From: Candidatus Roizmanbacteria bacterium CG02_land_8_20_14_3_00_36_15
GTDB lineage: Bacteria > Patescibacteriota > Microgenomatia > UBA1406 > GWC2-37-13
NCBI GenBank assembly: GCA_002780795.1
Contig: PEUF01000030.1
Location: forward strand, 1-64,000
Reading direction: 5' to 3'
DNA length: 64,000 bases
Every line of letters starts with the position of its first letter. Within the stretch, counting starts at the first letter, position 1. Below the pieces are notes generated by a model. That model searched no databases and was not told where the DNA came from. It was given only the letters and a program-made list of their open reading frames with translations. The position numbers and the translations under genes were made by a program. Shown here piece by piece: positions 50,111 to 58,413 of the stretch.

Positions 50111-51346
50111 ATGAAGTATTTTATTAAAACCTTTGGTTGCCAACAAAATGTCGCCGACTCAGAAAGGATTGAGATGGCCCTGCTGGCTCGAGGCATGAGT
50201 AAAGCTCGATCTTACAAATCAGCTGATTATATTGTTGTCAACACCTGTATGGTTCGTCAATCAGCAGAAAATAGAATTTACGGTCTGGTGAATAATCTGT
50301 CTAAATTAAAAGTTAAAAATTTAAAATTAAAAATTATCTTGACGGGTTGCCTGGTCGGCCTAACTATCAGAGATAGAACTGGTAAATATTTAAAACGATT
50401 AAGGAAAATTATGCCGGGCGTCGATGAGTTTATGTCGATCGAAAAGATAGGTTTTGATTACCCACCATTACGACAAGATAGAATTTCCGCCTGGGTACCT
50501 ATCTCCAACGGCTGTAATAATTTTTGTACCTTTTGTGTCGTTCCCTTTACCCGGGGACGGGAAATCAGCCGACCGTTTGATGAGATTATTAATGAATGTA
50601 AAAAATTGAAATCAAACGGGTATCGAACGGTAACTCTCCTCGGGCAAAACGTGAACTCATATGGAGCCAATCTAATTAAAAAACAAAAATCATTAATAAA
50701 TCAAAAAGAAAGTGAAGACACCCATTTTGAACGACTTGGGAGGTGCACAGAAACGAGCACGCCCACGGAGATGAAAAATGGGACGTCGAACTTTCTTAAT
50801 AAACCCATTTATGTTAAACATCTCGGCCGTTACCGCATCCCTACTCTATTCCCCTATCTTCTTGAACAAGTCGCTCATATGGGCTTTAAAAGAGTTGATT
50901 TCATTTCCTCAAATCCCTGGGACTTTTCTGATGAATTAATCAATGTCATTGCCAGAAACAAAAAAATAACTCGAACAATTCACTTACCAGTACAATCAGG
51001 AGACGATAACGTTTTAAAACGGATGAACCGATGGTACTCCCGCAACGAGTACCTTAAACTCGTCGCGAATTTAAAATTAAAAATTAGAAATTTAAAATTA
51101 ACTACGGATATCATTGTGGGCTTTCCTGGAGAAACCGAGGAAGAATTTCAAAATACCGTTAAGCTTTGTAAAAAAGTCGGTTTTGAAAAAGCTTATATAT
51201 CAGAGTATTCCTCTCGACCCTTCACCGCCGCTACTAAGCTAATGAAAGACGATGTTCCTCACAGCGTCAAAAAGAAACGCTGGCGAATATTGGAAAATCT
51301 CATTAATCAACCGCGTTTAAAAAGAAGTTTTAATAAAATTAATTAG
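50111..51346 (+). CDS. miaB: tRNA-2-methylthio-N6-dimethylallyladenosine synthase MiaB, with insert
   Basis: A 411-aa radical SAM methylthiotransferase acting on A37 of tRNAs. The N-terminal UPF0004 domain has its three Cys (FGCQQN, NTCMV, LTGCLVG); the radical SAM motif is CNNFCTFCVVPF. HLPVQSGDDNVLKRMNR and DIIVGFPGETEEEF follow, and TRAM is degenerate or missing at the C-terminus. Between NVNSYG and the FPYLLEQV helix is an extra stretch of about 60 residues that includes an in-frame 90-bp palindrome. Two more short stretches (KLKVKNLKLK, NLKLKIRNLKL) look repeat-derived. I chose the ATG at 50111. Confidence 0.93.
   Translation: MKYFIKTFGCQQNVADSERIEMALLARGMSKARSYKSADYIVVNTCMVRQSAENRIYGLVNNLSKLKVKNLKLKIILTGCLVGLTIRDRTGKYLKRLRKIMPGVDEFMSIEKIGFDYPPLRQDRISAWVPISNGCNNFCTFCVVPFTRGREISRPFDEIINECKKLKSNGYRTVTLLGQNVNSYGANLIKKQKSLINQKESEDTHFERLGRCTETSTPTEMKNGTSNFLNKPIYVKHLGRYRIPTLFPYLLEQVAHMGFKRVDFISSNPWDFSDELINVIARNKKITRTIHLPVQSGDDNVLKRMNRWYSRNEYLKLVANLKLKIRNLKLTTDIIVGFPGETEEEFQNTVKLCKKVGFEKAYISEYSSRPFTAATKLMKDDVPHSVKKKRWRILENLINQPRLKRSFNKIN
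50707..50796. repeat. 90-bp palindromic element inside miaB
   Basis: Arms of 40 bases (50707-50746 and 50757-50796) are imperfect reverse complements, about three quarters identical, around a 10-nt loop. The best parts are AGAAAGT, CCCATTTT and GTGC. The 8-mer TTAATAAA lies on both sides (50693-50700 and 50796-50803). The frame stays open. Confidence 0.75.
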
Positions 51347-52585
51347 TTTGTCAATAAATGTTTTTGGCCTCATGGCGATGTTTCTTAATTCCAGCCGGCC
51401 TTCTGTTTTAATTTCTTCACCGTGGTAGATGTTTGGGTATTTATTGGTCCTAAAATTCTTATCAATAACATGGGTTGCACTTGTTACCGTAAGCCTATAA
51501 ATGCCATTTGGCACCAAAAAAGCAAATTGACCATCATCCTTAGTTTGTTGAGGGTTAACCACTCCTCCAATAACATCGGATTCAGTTACTGGAATAAATA
51601 ATCCACGAGAGTCTTTTTTGAAGATCTCCACTAAAACATCTCTAAGTGGTTTAAGATCTTTGCTGTCAAAAACTACACCATGAGGATCCCACTGGATTTT
51701 AACACAGGTGGTTTCAGCCGTAAGAGAAACCATCTCGAAAGTCCCTTGTTTTAAACCGCTACCTCCACCACTAGCTTGGTCGATTGAACTTAAAGGCGTC
51801 ATCGCATAAAAAACGTGTTTCATTTGTCCTTTAGTACGACTCTCCCACTCAAAAGGACCCAGATTACCATAGTCGTCGCTAAATCTTACTTGATTCGGAT
51901 CACGTTGATCAATCGGTTGATTCTGCGAATCGACCAATGTCAGAAACTGATAATCTGCTCCAGCCAAATCATTGGTAAGATACTCAATCCCAAGAAGACT
52001 TTTATCAAGATTGGCATAACCGGTAGTACAGCGATAGTCAGAGGCAAATTCAAGACAATCAAAAATATAAGTTTTTTTTCTTAGTTTAAGTAAAGGGTGT
52101 TCTGTCGCTGAAATTCTCACCCGATGACCGCTTTGTTCTAAGCATTGGGCATTGTTTAAACAGGGCGTCGATTTGAGACAAACCCACTGTTGACCCGTTA
52201 CTCCGGTTAAGAAAGGAGCCGTGGTAGGTGTTACCATCGGAGTAATAATCATGGCTGGTTGTTGCACTGGTGTTGGGGTAGCGGTTGGGATAGCGGTTGG
52301 TATTGGTGTACCATTAGGAGGTGGAGGTGGGGGCGGTGACACGGGACAACATGTAGTGCTAGTTACATTACCACAACTACATTGTAGCTTAACGCAGCCC
52401 GCTCCCCATGGCTTGGCTTCGTATCCAGAACCACAGCTAGGTTCACAAGACGCGGGAGGCCCAACAACTTCTTCACACGTACCTACGCTACAACCTGATG
52501 TGCAGCTACAAGAAGCTTGAACATTTTTGTTTTTAATTCCAAAAATGGTCAAAAGAAGAAAGAAAACTACTAATAGTCTTTTCAT
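51317..52585 (-). CDS. Secreted Cys-rich protein with carboxypeptidase-regulatory-like domain
   Basis: A 422-aa protein with a signal peptide (MKRLLVVFFLLLTIFGI, cut near QASC), a Cys-rich module (about 25-82, SCSCTSGCSVGTC and CCPVSPP), a Pro/Thr-rich linker (about 83-125) and a beta-rich domain with further Cys. The end (VLVEIFKKDSRGLFIPV...DDGQFAFLVPNGIYRLTVTS) resembles a carboxypeptidase-regulatory or Cna-B-like fold. It overlaps the 372-aa gene before it by 4 nt and runs 30 nt tail to tail into miaB. It is probably a surface protein; the function is unknown. Confidence 0.65.
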   Translation of the reverse strand: MKRLLVVFFLLLTIFGIKNKNVQASCSCTSGCSVGTCEEVVGPPASCEPSCGSGYEAKPWGAGCVKLQCSCGNVTSTTCCPVSPPPPPPPNGTPIPTAIPTATPTPVQQPAMIITPMVTPTTAPFLTGVTGQQWVCLKSTPCLNNAQCLEQSGHRVRISATEHPLLKLRKKTYIFDCLEFASDYRCTTGYANLDKSLLGIEYLTNDLAGADYQFLTLVDSQNQPIDQRDPNQVRFSDDYGNLGPFEWESRTKGQMKHVFYAMTPLSSIDQASGGGSGLKQGTFEMVSLTAETTCVKIQWDPHGVVFDSKDLKPLRDVLVEIFKKDSRGLFIPVTESDVIGGVVNPQQTKDDGQFAFLVPNGIYRLTVTSATHVIDKNFRTNKYPNIYHGEEIKTEGRLELRNIAMRPKTFIDKLINFIKTSF

Positions 52586-53700
52586 TTTTGGTCAATCAAA
52601 CATTTCATTAGTAAAGCATTATTTCTTGTTTCATAAGAATAACTATTAAGATTAAAGCTGTGAAAAGCTCCTTTGTTATCATCAAAACCTTTATTGATAA
52701 TTCTTGAAAGACTATCGTTTTTAATAACAAAATACTTTCGGTTTTTTGAAATATTGTCATAATAGATCTGACTGGTAAGACAAAGTTCTGTTAGTTGATT
52801 AATATCAAGGGCGTTGCGATCAGTATCGGTAAACCGATTATATAGATCATTGGCAAAACCAAGATATGTCTTGTCCTTTGTCGCCAAATAAAGATCAAGT
52901 GAGGCTGTTGTTAGATAAGCAGAGTCAGAAGGTAAAAGATTGTTTCTTAAATAATATTCTTTTGCATTAATAAAATACGTCTCGGCGATTTTTAGGAATT
53001 CATTATTGTCAAACCAATGGTACATACTGACAAAGTCAGAAATCATTGTATTATAAATAGCAAATCGTCTCGGATCTTTGGGGAAAATTTTATCTAGACT
53101 GTTGCTGTTAAGGATGTTTAGAAGATCAATCCGAGCCAGAAAATAATTATTGTTTTGACAGATGTTTTTTAAATGATTTTTATATTCATCATTAAAAACG
53201 CTGTCTTTTGCCATCTCATAAAGGAATCGACAGTGCCAAAAATCTGGTTGGTAGACCCTGAGCCAATCGTCCTCTATCTCTGACCTTTTAGAATATTTAA
53301 CAATATCTTGCTTTATCTGGTTAAGTTCTGTTTCGTCTCCCGATTCTTTATAGTGTTCGTATTGACTCCATAAAACTGCAATGCTTACTTGCTTGTCGGT
53401 AGGCGCTAGCTGACAATTTTTTTTATTACTACAAAGTAAGGCGTAGTAATATTGATCATCGGCGGAATTCTTCATGCTTTTTAACCAATTGTTTACCTTG
53501 TCAACTATTTCTTTTTTTGCCGGTTGAGTCTTGTCGTTTGGTAAAATTGACTCATTAAAGTAAGTCGTTGGCTGTATTGTGGAATTTATAAGTTTGTCTT
53601 TTCGCTGCTTCTCTTTTTTTTGAATCAACACGATTAAAACTATAATAAACAAAAGAATTAAAAACGCAATAATTATCAAAAGTTTTCTACTATTTGTCAT
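52582..53700 (-). CDS. Membrane-anchored helical protein, unknown
   Basis: A 372-aa protein with one N-terminal membrane helix (about 7-27) and a large, mainly helical outside part (about 60-372) with repeated Tyr/Trp-rich helices (DDQYYYALLCSNKKNCQ, WLRVYQPDFWHCRFLYEMAKD, MYHWFDNNEFLKIAETYF). The pattern resembles an alpha/alpha-barrel glycan-processing fold, but no motif proves it. It is the first gene of the pair with the Cys-rich protein and is divergent from the nucleotide-sugar operon. Confidence 0.6.
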   Translation of the reverse strand: MTNSRKLLIIIAFLILLFIIVLIVLIQKKEKQRKDKLINSTIQPTTYFNESILPNDKTQPAKKEIVDKVNNWLKSMKNSADDQYYYALLCSNKKNCQLAPTDKQVSIAVLWSQYEHYKESGDETELNQIKQDIVKYSKRSEIEDDWLRVYQPDFWHCRFLYEMAKDSVFNDEYKNHLKNICQNNNYFLARIDLLNILNSNSLDKIFPKDPRRFAIYNTMISDFVSMYHWFDNNEFLKIAETYFINAKEYYLRNNLLPSDSAYLTTASLDLYLATKDKTYLGFANDLYNRFTDTDRNALDINQLTELCLTSQIYYDNISKNRKYFVIKNDSLSRIINKGFDDNKGAFHSFNLNSYSYETRNNALLMKCLIDQK

Positions 53701-53825
53701 TAATATAGTTAACTCTAAAAATTATTAATCATACATTAATAAATATATATTATATTATTTAGACTATCCAGTCATCTGAATTTCCTTACATAAAAAGTAA
53801 TTTTATCTTTAGCTTATTATTAAAG

Positions 53826-53884
53826 CTTCGAGGGTTGATAACTTATTGGGTTATCGCGAAGGCGGGTTAAAAAAATGATAAAAT
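53826..53884 (+). promoter_or_regulatory. Hairpin and -10 box upstream of rmlB
   Basis: GATAAC-GTTATC (53837-53842 with 53850-53855) inside an outer CTTCG/CGAAG pairing makes a REP-like hairpin; its GGTTATCGNGAAGG end resembles the element at 54944. TAAAAT (53879-53884) ends 7 nt before the rmlB ATG, so that mRNA may be leaderless. The rest of the 191-bp divergent gap is plain AT-rich DNA. Confidence 0.5.
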
Positions 53885-53891
53885 ATTAGGT

Positions 53892-54908
53892 ATGAAAGTT
53901 TTAGTGACAGGCGGGGCGGGTTTCATCGGCTCGAATTTTATTCTTTACTGGTTAAAAAACCACCCTAAAGATAAAATCATCAATCTAGATAAACTAACCT
54001 ATGCAGGCAATCTTGATAATCTCAAATCTGTAGAAAATAACCCTAACTATAAATTTATTAAAGGAGATATTTGTGATCCAAAATTTGTTAACTTTTTAAT
54101 CTATAATGAGCAGATTGAAATAATTGTTCACTTCGCTGCTGAATCACACGTTGACCGATCCATCTTAAATCCGGCCCCATTTATTAAAACCAATATTGAA
54201 GGCACCTATATTCTTCTTGAAGCCGCTTTAAAAAATAAAATTAAAAGGTTCCATCATATCTCTACTGATGAGGTTTTTGGCGCTTTGAAACTTGGTAGTA
54301 AGACAAAATTTAATCTCAATACTCCATATAATCCAAGGAGTCCGTATTCCGCCTCAAAAGCCGCCGCCGACCATTTAGTACACGCCTATTACATTACTTA
54401 TAATTTACCAATAACTATTTCTAACTGTTCTAACAACTTCGGCCCTTATCAATTTCCTGAAAAGCTTATTCCTTTGATTATCACCAATATTTTGGAAGGA
54501 AAAAAAGTACCGGTCTACGGTGACGGTCTTTATGTCCGTGACTGGCTTTATGTCGAGGATCACTGCCGGGCGATTGACTTGATACTGCAAAAAGGAAAGC
54601 TCGGAGAAACCTATCTTGTCGGCGGCTTGACTGATGACATTTCTAATCTTGAGGTGGTGAAAAAAATTATCAAAATTATGGGTAGGTCCGAGAAGATTGT
54701 CGAATTTGTTAAAGACCGTCCCGGCCATGACCGCCGCTATGCCATCGACTGGACTAAAATTAAAGCCGAACTTGGTTGGCAACCAGAATTTGACTTTGAT
54801 ACCTATTTAAAATACACCGTTGATTGGTATACTAGAAATTTAGATTGGTGGAAAAGGGTGAAAACGGGAGAGTACCAAGAATATTACAAAAAGCAATACT
54901 GTAAATAA
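53892..54908 (+). CDS. rmlB: dTDP-glucose 4,6-dehydratase
   Basis: A 338-aa extended SDR. The NAD site GGAGFIGSNFILYWL, NLDKLTYAGNLDNL, FAAESHVDRSI, the catalytic STDEVFGALK and YSASKAAADHLVHAY (Tyr-x-x-x-Lys) and NCSNNFGPYQFPEKLIPL are diagnostic for RmlB/RfbB. It makes dTDP-4-keto-6-deoxyglucose, precursor of rhamnose and other deoxysugars. rmlA, rmlC and rmlD are not in this window. It heads the operon with ugd, UXS and GT2-GtrA. Confidence 0.95.
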   Translation: MKVLVTGGAGFIGSNFILYWLKNHPKDKIINLDKLTYAGNLDNLKSVENNPNYKFIKGDICDPKFVNFLIYNEQIEIIVHFAAESHVDRSILNPAPFIKTNIEGTYILLEAALKNKIKRFHHISTDEVFGALKLGSKTKFNLNTPYNPRSPYSASKAAADHLVHAYYITYNLPITISNCSNNFGPYQFPEKLIPLIITNILEGKKVPVYGDGLYVRDWLYVEDHCRAIDLILQKGKLGETYLVGGLTDDISNLEVVKKIIKIMGRSEKIVEFVKDRPGHDRRYAIDWTKIKAELGWQPEFDFDTYLKYTVDWYTRNLDWWKRVKTGEYQEYYKKQYCK

Positions 54909-55038
54909 TTTAAAGTTCAAAAATCAAAATGCAAAATTATCTATTCGACAAGCTCAAGATCCTGAGGTTATCGAAGGACAATTCAAAATTAAAAATTTTA
55001 AACTGCAATTTTTAACTTTGCACTTTAAACTTTTAACT
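54909..55038. repeat. Word repeat interrupted by a 32-bp REP-like palindrome
   Basis: Words such as AAAATCAAAATGCAAAATT (left) and AACTTTGCACTTTAAAC (right) surround a palindrome at 54944-54975 that starts TTCGACAAGCTCA and ends TTATCGAA; 13 of 16 positions pair. It fills the rmlB-ugd spacer. AACTTTGCACTTT is also the word that flanks the glycosyltransferase insert at 20476. Confidence 0.7.
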
Positions 55039-55039
55039 T

Positions 55040-56338
55040 ATGACTATAACATTCATCGGTCACGGTTATGTAGGACTGGTTACTGCCTGTATTTTTGCTG
55101 ACTTTGGCAATGAGGTTTTCGTCGTTGGCCATACTAAAGAGAAGGTTGCCCGGCTTAGAAAAGGCGATCCAATTATATATGAGCCAACCCTGAAAGAACT
55201 TCTTAAAAAAAATCTCCAAGCCAAAAGACTTCATTTTACCCTTGATTTCCAAGAGGCTATTCCTCGATCGGAAATCGTCTTTATCGCTGTCGGCACGCCC
55301 CCAAAAGATAATGGCGAAGCTGATCTTTCGGCCATTTTTGATGTCTCGCGAAAACTAGCCAAATACTTAAAGAGGGGTTTGACCGTGGTAGCCTGTAAAA
55401 GCACCGTTCCTGTTGGTACCAACAAAAAGATTGAGGCTATCCTTCTCAAGCATAAACCAAAAGGAGCCGAGATCGCCGTTGCCTCCTGTCCAGAATTTCT
55501 ACGTGAAGGAACGGCAATCTATGACACGCTCAATCCCGACAGAGTGGTCATCGGTACATCCTCAAAAAAAGCAGCGGAAAAACTGATTGAGCTTCATAAA
55601 TCTTTGAATGGTAAACGAGTCATGACTGATCTGGCTTCCGCGGAACTGATCAAATACACCGCCAACAGTATGCTGGCAACAAAAATATCTTTTGCTAACT
55701 TAATTTCTTTCTACTGCGAGAAAACCGGAGCTGATGTTGAAACTGTCTTAGATGCGGTTGGTCTAGACGAGCGTATTGGTCGGGTATTTATGAACCCAGG
55801 AGTCGGCTATGGTGGATCTTGCTTGCCAAAAGATGTCAAAGCCATCACTCAAACCGGAAGCAACTTGAACATTAATGTCGATTTTTTAAAGGCGATAGAA
55901 AATATTAATCAAACCGCCCAAAAAAACCTAATTCAAAAAATTAAAAGATACTCCCCTGGTAAGAAAATAGCTATTTGGGGACTAAGTTTCAAACCTGACA
56001 CCGACGACATCAGAGAAGCACCATCCATTAACATCATAAATCAGCTGCTTGAATTGGGTTTTAAAATCTTCGCCTATGATCCGGTGGCCAACACTAACAT
56101 CAAAAAAATATTTGTTAATAAAATTAATTTACTAACCGATCAGAATAAACCGCTAGAAAATGCCGATGCTCTAGTCATTCTTACCGAATGGAATGAGTTT
56201 AAACAGACAGATCTTAAGAATATTAAAAAATTATTAAAGTATCCGGTAATCTTTGATGGCCGTAACCTTTATAACCCTCAACTGATGAAAAAGTTGGGTT
56301 TTAAATATTTTTCTGTGGGAAGAAAATCTGTTTTGTAA
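55040..56338 (+). CDS. ugd: UDP-glucose 6-dehydrogenase
   Basis: A 432-aa NAD-dependent enzyme oxidising UDP-glucose to UDP-glucuronate. ITFIGHGYVGLVTACIFADFG is the dinucleotide site, VGTPPKDNGEADLSAIFDV and CKSTVPVGT follow, and the catalytic Cys is in NPGVGYGGSCLPKDV. WGLSFKPDTDDIREAPS begins the C-terminal UDP-binding domain. Its product is the substrate of the next gene's enzyme, so the two form a short pathway. Confidence 0.96.
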   Translation: MTITFIGHGYVGLVTACIFADFGNEVFVVGHTKEKVARLRKGDPIIYEPTLKELLKKNLQAKRLHFTLDFQEAIPRSEIVFIAVGTPPKDNGEADLSAIFDVSRKLAKYLKRGLTVVACKSTVPVGTNKKIEAILLKHKPKGAEIAVASCPEFLREGTAIYDTLNPDRVVIGTSSKKAAEKLIELHKSLNGKRVMTDLASAELIKYTANSMLATKISFANLISFYCEKTGADVETVLDAVGLDERIGRVFMNPGVGYGGSCLPKDVKAITQTGSNLNINVDFLKAIENINQTAQKNLIQKIKRYSPGKKIAIWGLSFKPDTDDIREAPSINIINQLLELGFKIFAYDPVANTNIKKIFVNKINLLTDQNKPLENADALVILTEWNEFKQTDLKNIKKLLKYPVIFDGRNLYNPQLMKKLGFKYFSVGRKSVL

Positions 56339-56348
56339 AAGTTATTTT

Positions 56349-57302
56349 ATGAAAATTCTTATTGCTGGTGGAGCCGGTTTTATTGGTTCACATCTTTGTG
56401 AAAAATTACTAAAAGATGATCATCAAATTGTTTGCGTTGATAATCTATTAACCGGATCAGAAAAAAACATCGCTGATTTGAAAACAAATAGTAACTTTTC
56501 TTTTATTAGTCATAATATTATAAAACCATTAAACTTTGATCAAAAAATTGATGCGGTTTTTCATTTAGCTTCTCCTGCTTCTCCAAATCATCATAGTAAG
56601 TTAAGTTACCATGCCTTGCCTATAGAAACAATGCTCGCCAATACCAGCGGAACCTTAGAGCTCTTAAAATTCGCCAAAAAAAATCAGGCCAAGTTTTTAT
56701 TTGCTTCAACTTCGGAAGTTTATGGTGACCCGGAAAAACATCCTCAAAGCGAAGACTACCGAGGTAATACCTCAACCACCGGTCCCCGCTCAGTTTATGA
56801 TGAGTCAAAAAGATTCGGCGAAACTCTGACTGCCTACTTTTGGAGAAAAGAAGGGGTTGACGGCCGGGTTGCTCGTATTTTCAACACTTATGGACCACGA
56901 ATGCTTAAAGACGATATGAGAATGTTGGTTAATTTTATTCACCAAGCGGTGACCGGGAAGCCGATCACTATCTATGGAAATGGTAAACAAACACGTTCGC
57001 TTTGTTATATTGACGATATGGTCAAAGGACTAACAAGGTTAATGTTCTATCCCAAAACAAAAGCAAAAATAGTTAATCTTGGTTCAACACAAGAACATAC
57101 TGTCTTAGAATATGCCCAGTTGGTAAAAAAAATTACAAGCTCAACCAGCAAAATTGTTTTTACTGAAGGACTTCCTCCAGATGATCCAAAACGAAGACAA
57201 CCGGATATTTCTAAAGCAAAAAAAATTTTGAACTGGCGACCAAAAATATCGCTCGAAGAGGGAATAAAAAAAATGGTTATTTATTTTAAAAATAATTTTT
57301 AG
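56349..57302 (+). CDS. UDP-glucuronate decarboxylase-type SDR (UDP-xylose synthase)
   Basis: A 317-aa extended SDR with NAD site GGAGFIGSHLCEKLL, HLASPASPNHH, STSEVYGDP, TGPRSVYDESKRFGETL (Tyr-x-x-x-Lys) and RIFNTYGPRMLKDDMRMLVNF. HLASPASP and the SVYDESKR context are typical of UXS, which decarboxylates UDP-glucuronate to UDP-xylose. Its position directly after ugd supports this. A related epimerase activity is the main alternative. Confidence 0.88.
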   Translation: MKILIAGGAGFIGSHLCEKLLKDDHQIVCVDNLLTGSEKNIADLKTNSNFSFISHNIIKPLNFDQKIDAVFHLASPASPNHHSKLSYHALPIETMLANTSGTLELLKFAKKNQAKFLFASTSEVYGDPEKHPQSEDYRGNTSTTGPRSVYDESKRFGETLTAYFWRKEGVDGRVARIFNTYGPRMLKDDMRMLVNFIHQAVTGKPITIYGNGKQTRSLCYIDDMVKGLTRLMFYPKTKAKIVNLGSTQEHTVLEYAQLVKKITSSTSKIVFTEGLPPDDPKRRQPDISKAKKILNWRPKISLEEGIKKMVIYFKNNF

Positions 57303-58408
57303 TGAAAAAAGCAGTTATAGTTCTACCAACATATAATGAGGCGAAAAATGTTGAGGAACTAATTCCTAAAATATTTCAGATAGCGGCCACCGTCGCCAAC
57401 TGGGAAATTCACGTCATTATCGTCGACAGTTACTCACCTGATCGAACAGAAGATGCAGTAATTAAGCTAATCAAGCGCTATCCTCGCCTTCACTTGTTAC
57501 GACTGAAAGAAAGAGGTCTTGGTCTTGCTTACCTATCAGGCTTTAAAACGGCTATTGAAAAGTTACAACCATATTTATTGTTTGAAATGGATGCCGACCT
57601 TTCCCACGATCCAAAAAATATTCCCGAATTTTTAAAAGCAATCGAGGCCGGATCGGATTTTGTCATCGGATCGCGTTATATGAAGGGTGGATCAATCCCT
57701 AATGATTGGGGGGTTCATCGCAAAATATTCTCTTTTTTTGGAAATTTGATTATTCGATTAGGCTTTATGAAACCGAAAATTACGGAATGGACGAATGGTT
57801 ACCGGGCGATTAAGGTCTGGGTAATTAAGTCGACAAGCGACCAACTAAAGAATTATTCCGGCTACGTTTTCCAAATCGCTGCGATCGACAGAGCATTAAA
57901 ACAGGGAGCGAGAATATCTGAAATCCCCATCAAGTTTGTAGATAGAAAGCATGGCCAATCAAAAATTAGCTTTCCCCAATATATATTTGATATTTTCCTT
58001 TATATTTTCACTAACTCCTCGTTCGTTAAATATGTCATCGTCGGCATGACCGGTTTTGTGATTGACTTTGGCCTTTCCTTTATTTTTATTGAAAAACTAA
58101 AAGCTTTAGTTTGGTTCTCAACAATTATCAGTGCTGAAACAGCTATTATCTCCAACTTCCTCCTCAATAACTCTTGGAGTTTTTCCCATAAAAAACTTGA
58201 GGGTGGTTTATTAACCTATATTCCTCAGTTTTTAAAATTTAATCTTGTTTCGGCTGGATCTTTAATTATTCAAGCTGGCGGTATTCAACTATTCGTTAAT
58301 ATTTTTGGCCGGGAGCTTTGGTATCTCTATAAAACAATTATCATTATCTTCATCATCATCCCTTATTCATATATCCTTTATAATAAAGTGATTTGGAAAG
58401 AAAGATAA
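57302..58408 (+). CDS. Polyprenyl-phosphate glycosyltransferase (GT2) fused to GtrA domain
   Basis: A 368-aa fusion with a GTG start overlapping the TAG of the previous gene by one base. Residues 1-235 are a DPM1-like GT2 (VIVLPTYNEAKNVEELIPKIF, DSYSPDRT, FEMDADLSHDPKNIPEF, GSRYMKGGSIPNDWG). Residues about 240-368 are a four-helix GtrA/DPMS-type domain (FVKYVIVGMTGFVIDFGLSFIFIEKL, ISNFLLNNSWSFSHKK). It makes polyprenyl-phosphate sugars for enzymes such as the GT39-like protein at 47.3 kb. Confidence 0.92.
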   Translation: MKKAVIVLPTYNEAKNVEELIPKIFQIAATVANWEIHVIIVDSYSPDRTEDAVIKLIKRYPRLHLLRLKERGLGLAYLSGFKTAIEKLQPYLLFEMDADLSHDPKNIPEFLKAIEAGSDFVIGSRYMKGGSIPNDWGVHRKIFSFFGNLIIRLGFMKPKITEWTNGYRAIKVWVIKSTSDQLKNYSGYVFQIAAIDRALKQGARISEIPIKFVDRKHGQSKISFPQYIFDIFLYIFTNSSFVKYVIVGMTGFVIDFGLSFIFIEKLKALVWFSTIISAETAIISNFLLNNSWSFSHKKLEGGLLTYIPQFLKFNLVSAGSLIIQAGGIQLFVNIFGRELWYLYKTIIIIFIIIPYSYILYNKVIWKER

Positions 58409-58413
58409 GTTTT

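Noticed and set aside
52221-52520. Plus-strand Gly/Val-rich open frame
   Set aside because: It is the antisense image of the Pro/Thr-rich linker and Cys-rich module of the secreted protein on the minus strand.
53701-53891. tRNA or structured RNA in the divergent spacer before rmlB
   Set aside because: No acceptor stem, T-loop GTTCRA or cloverleaf pairing is visible; only one REP-like hairpin and a promoter box.
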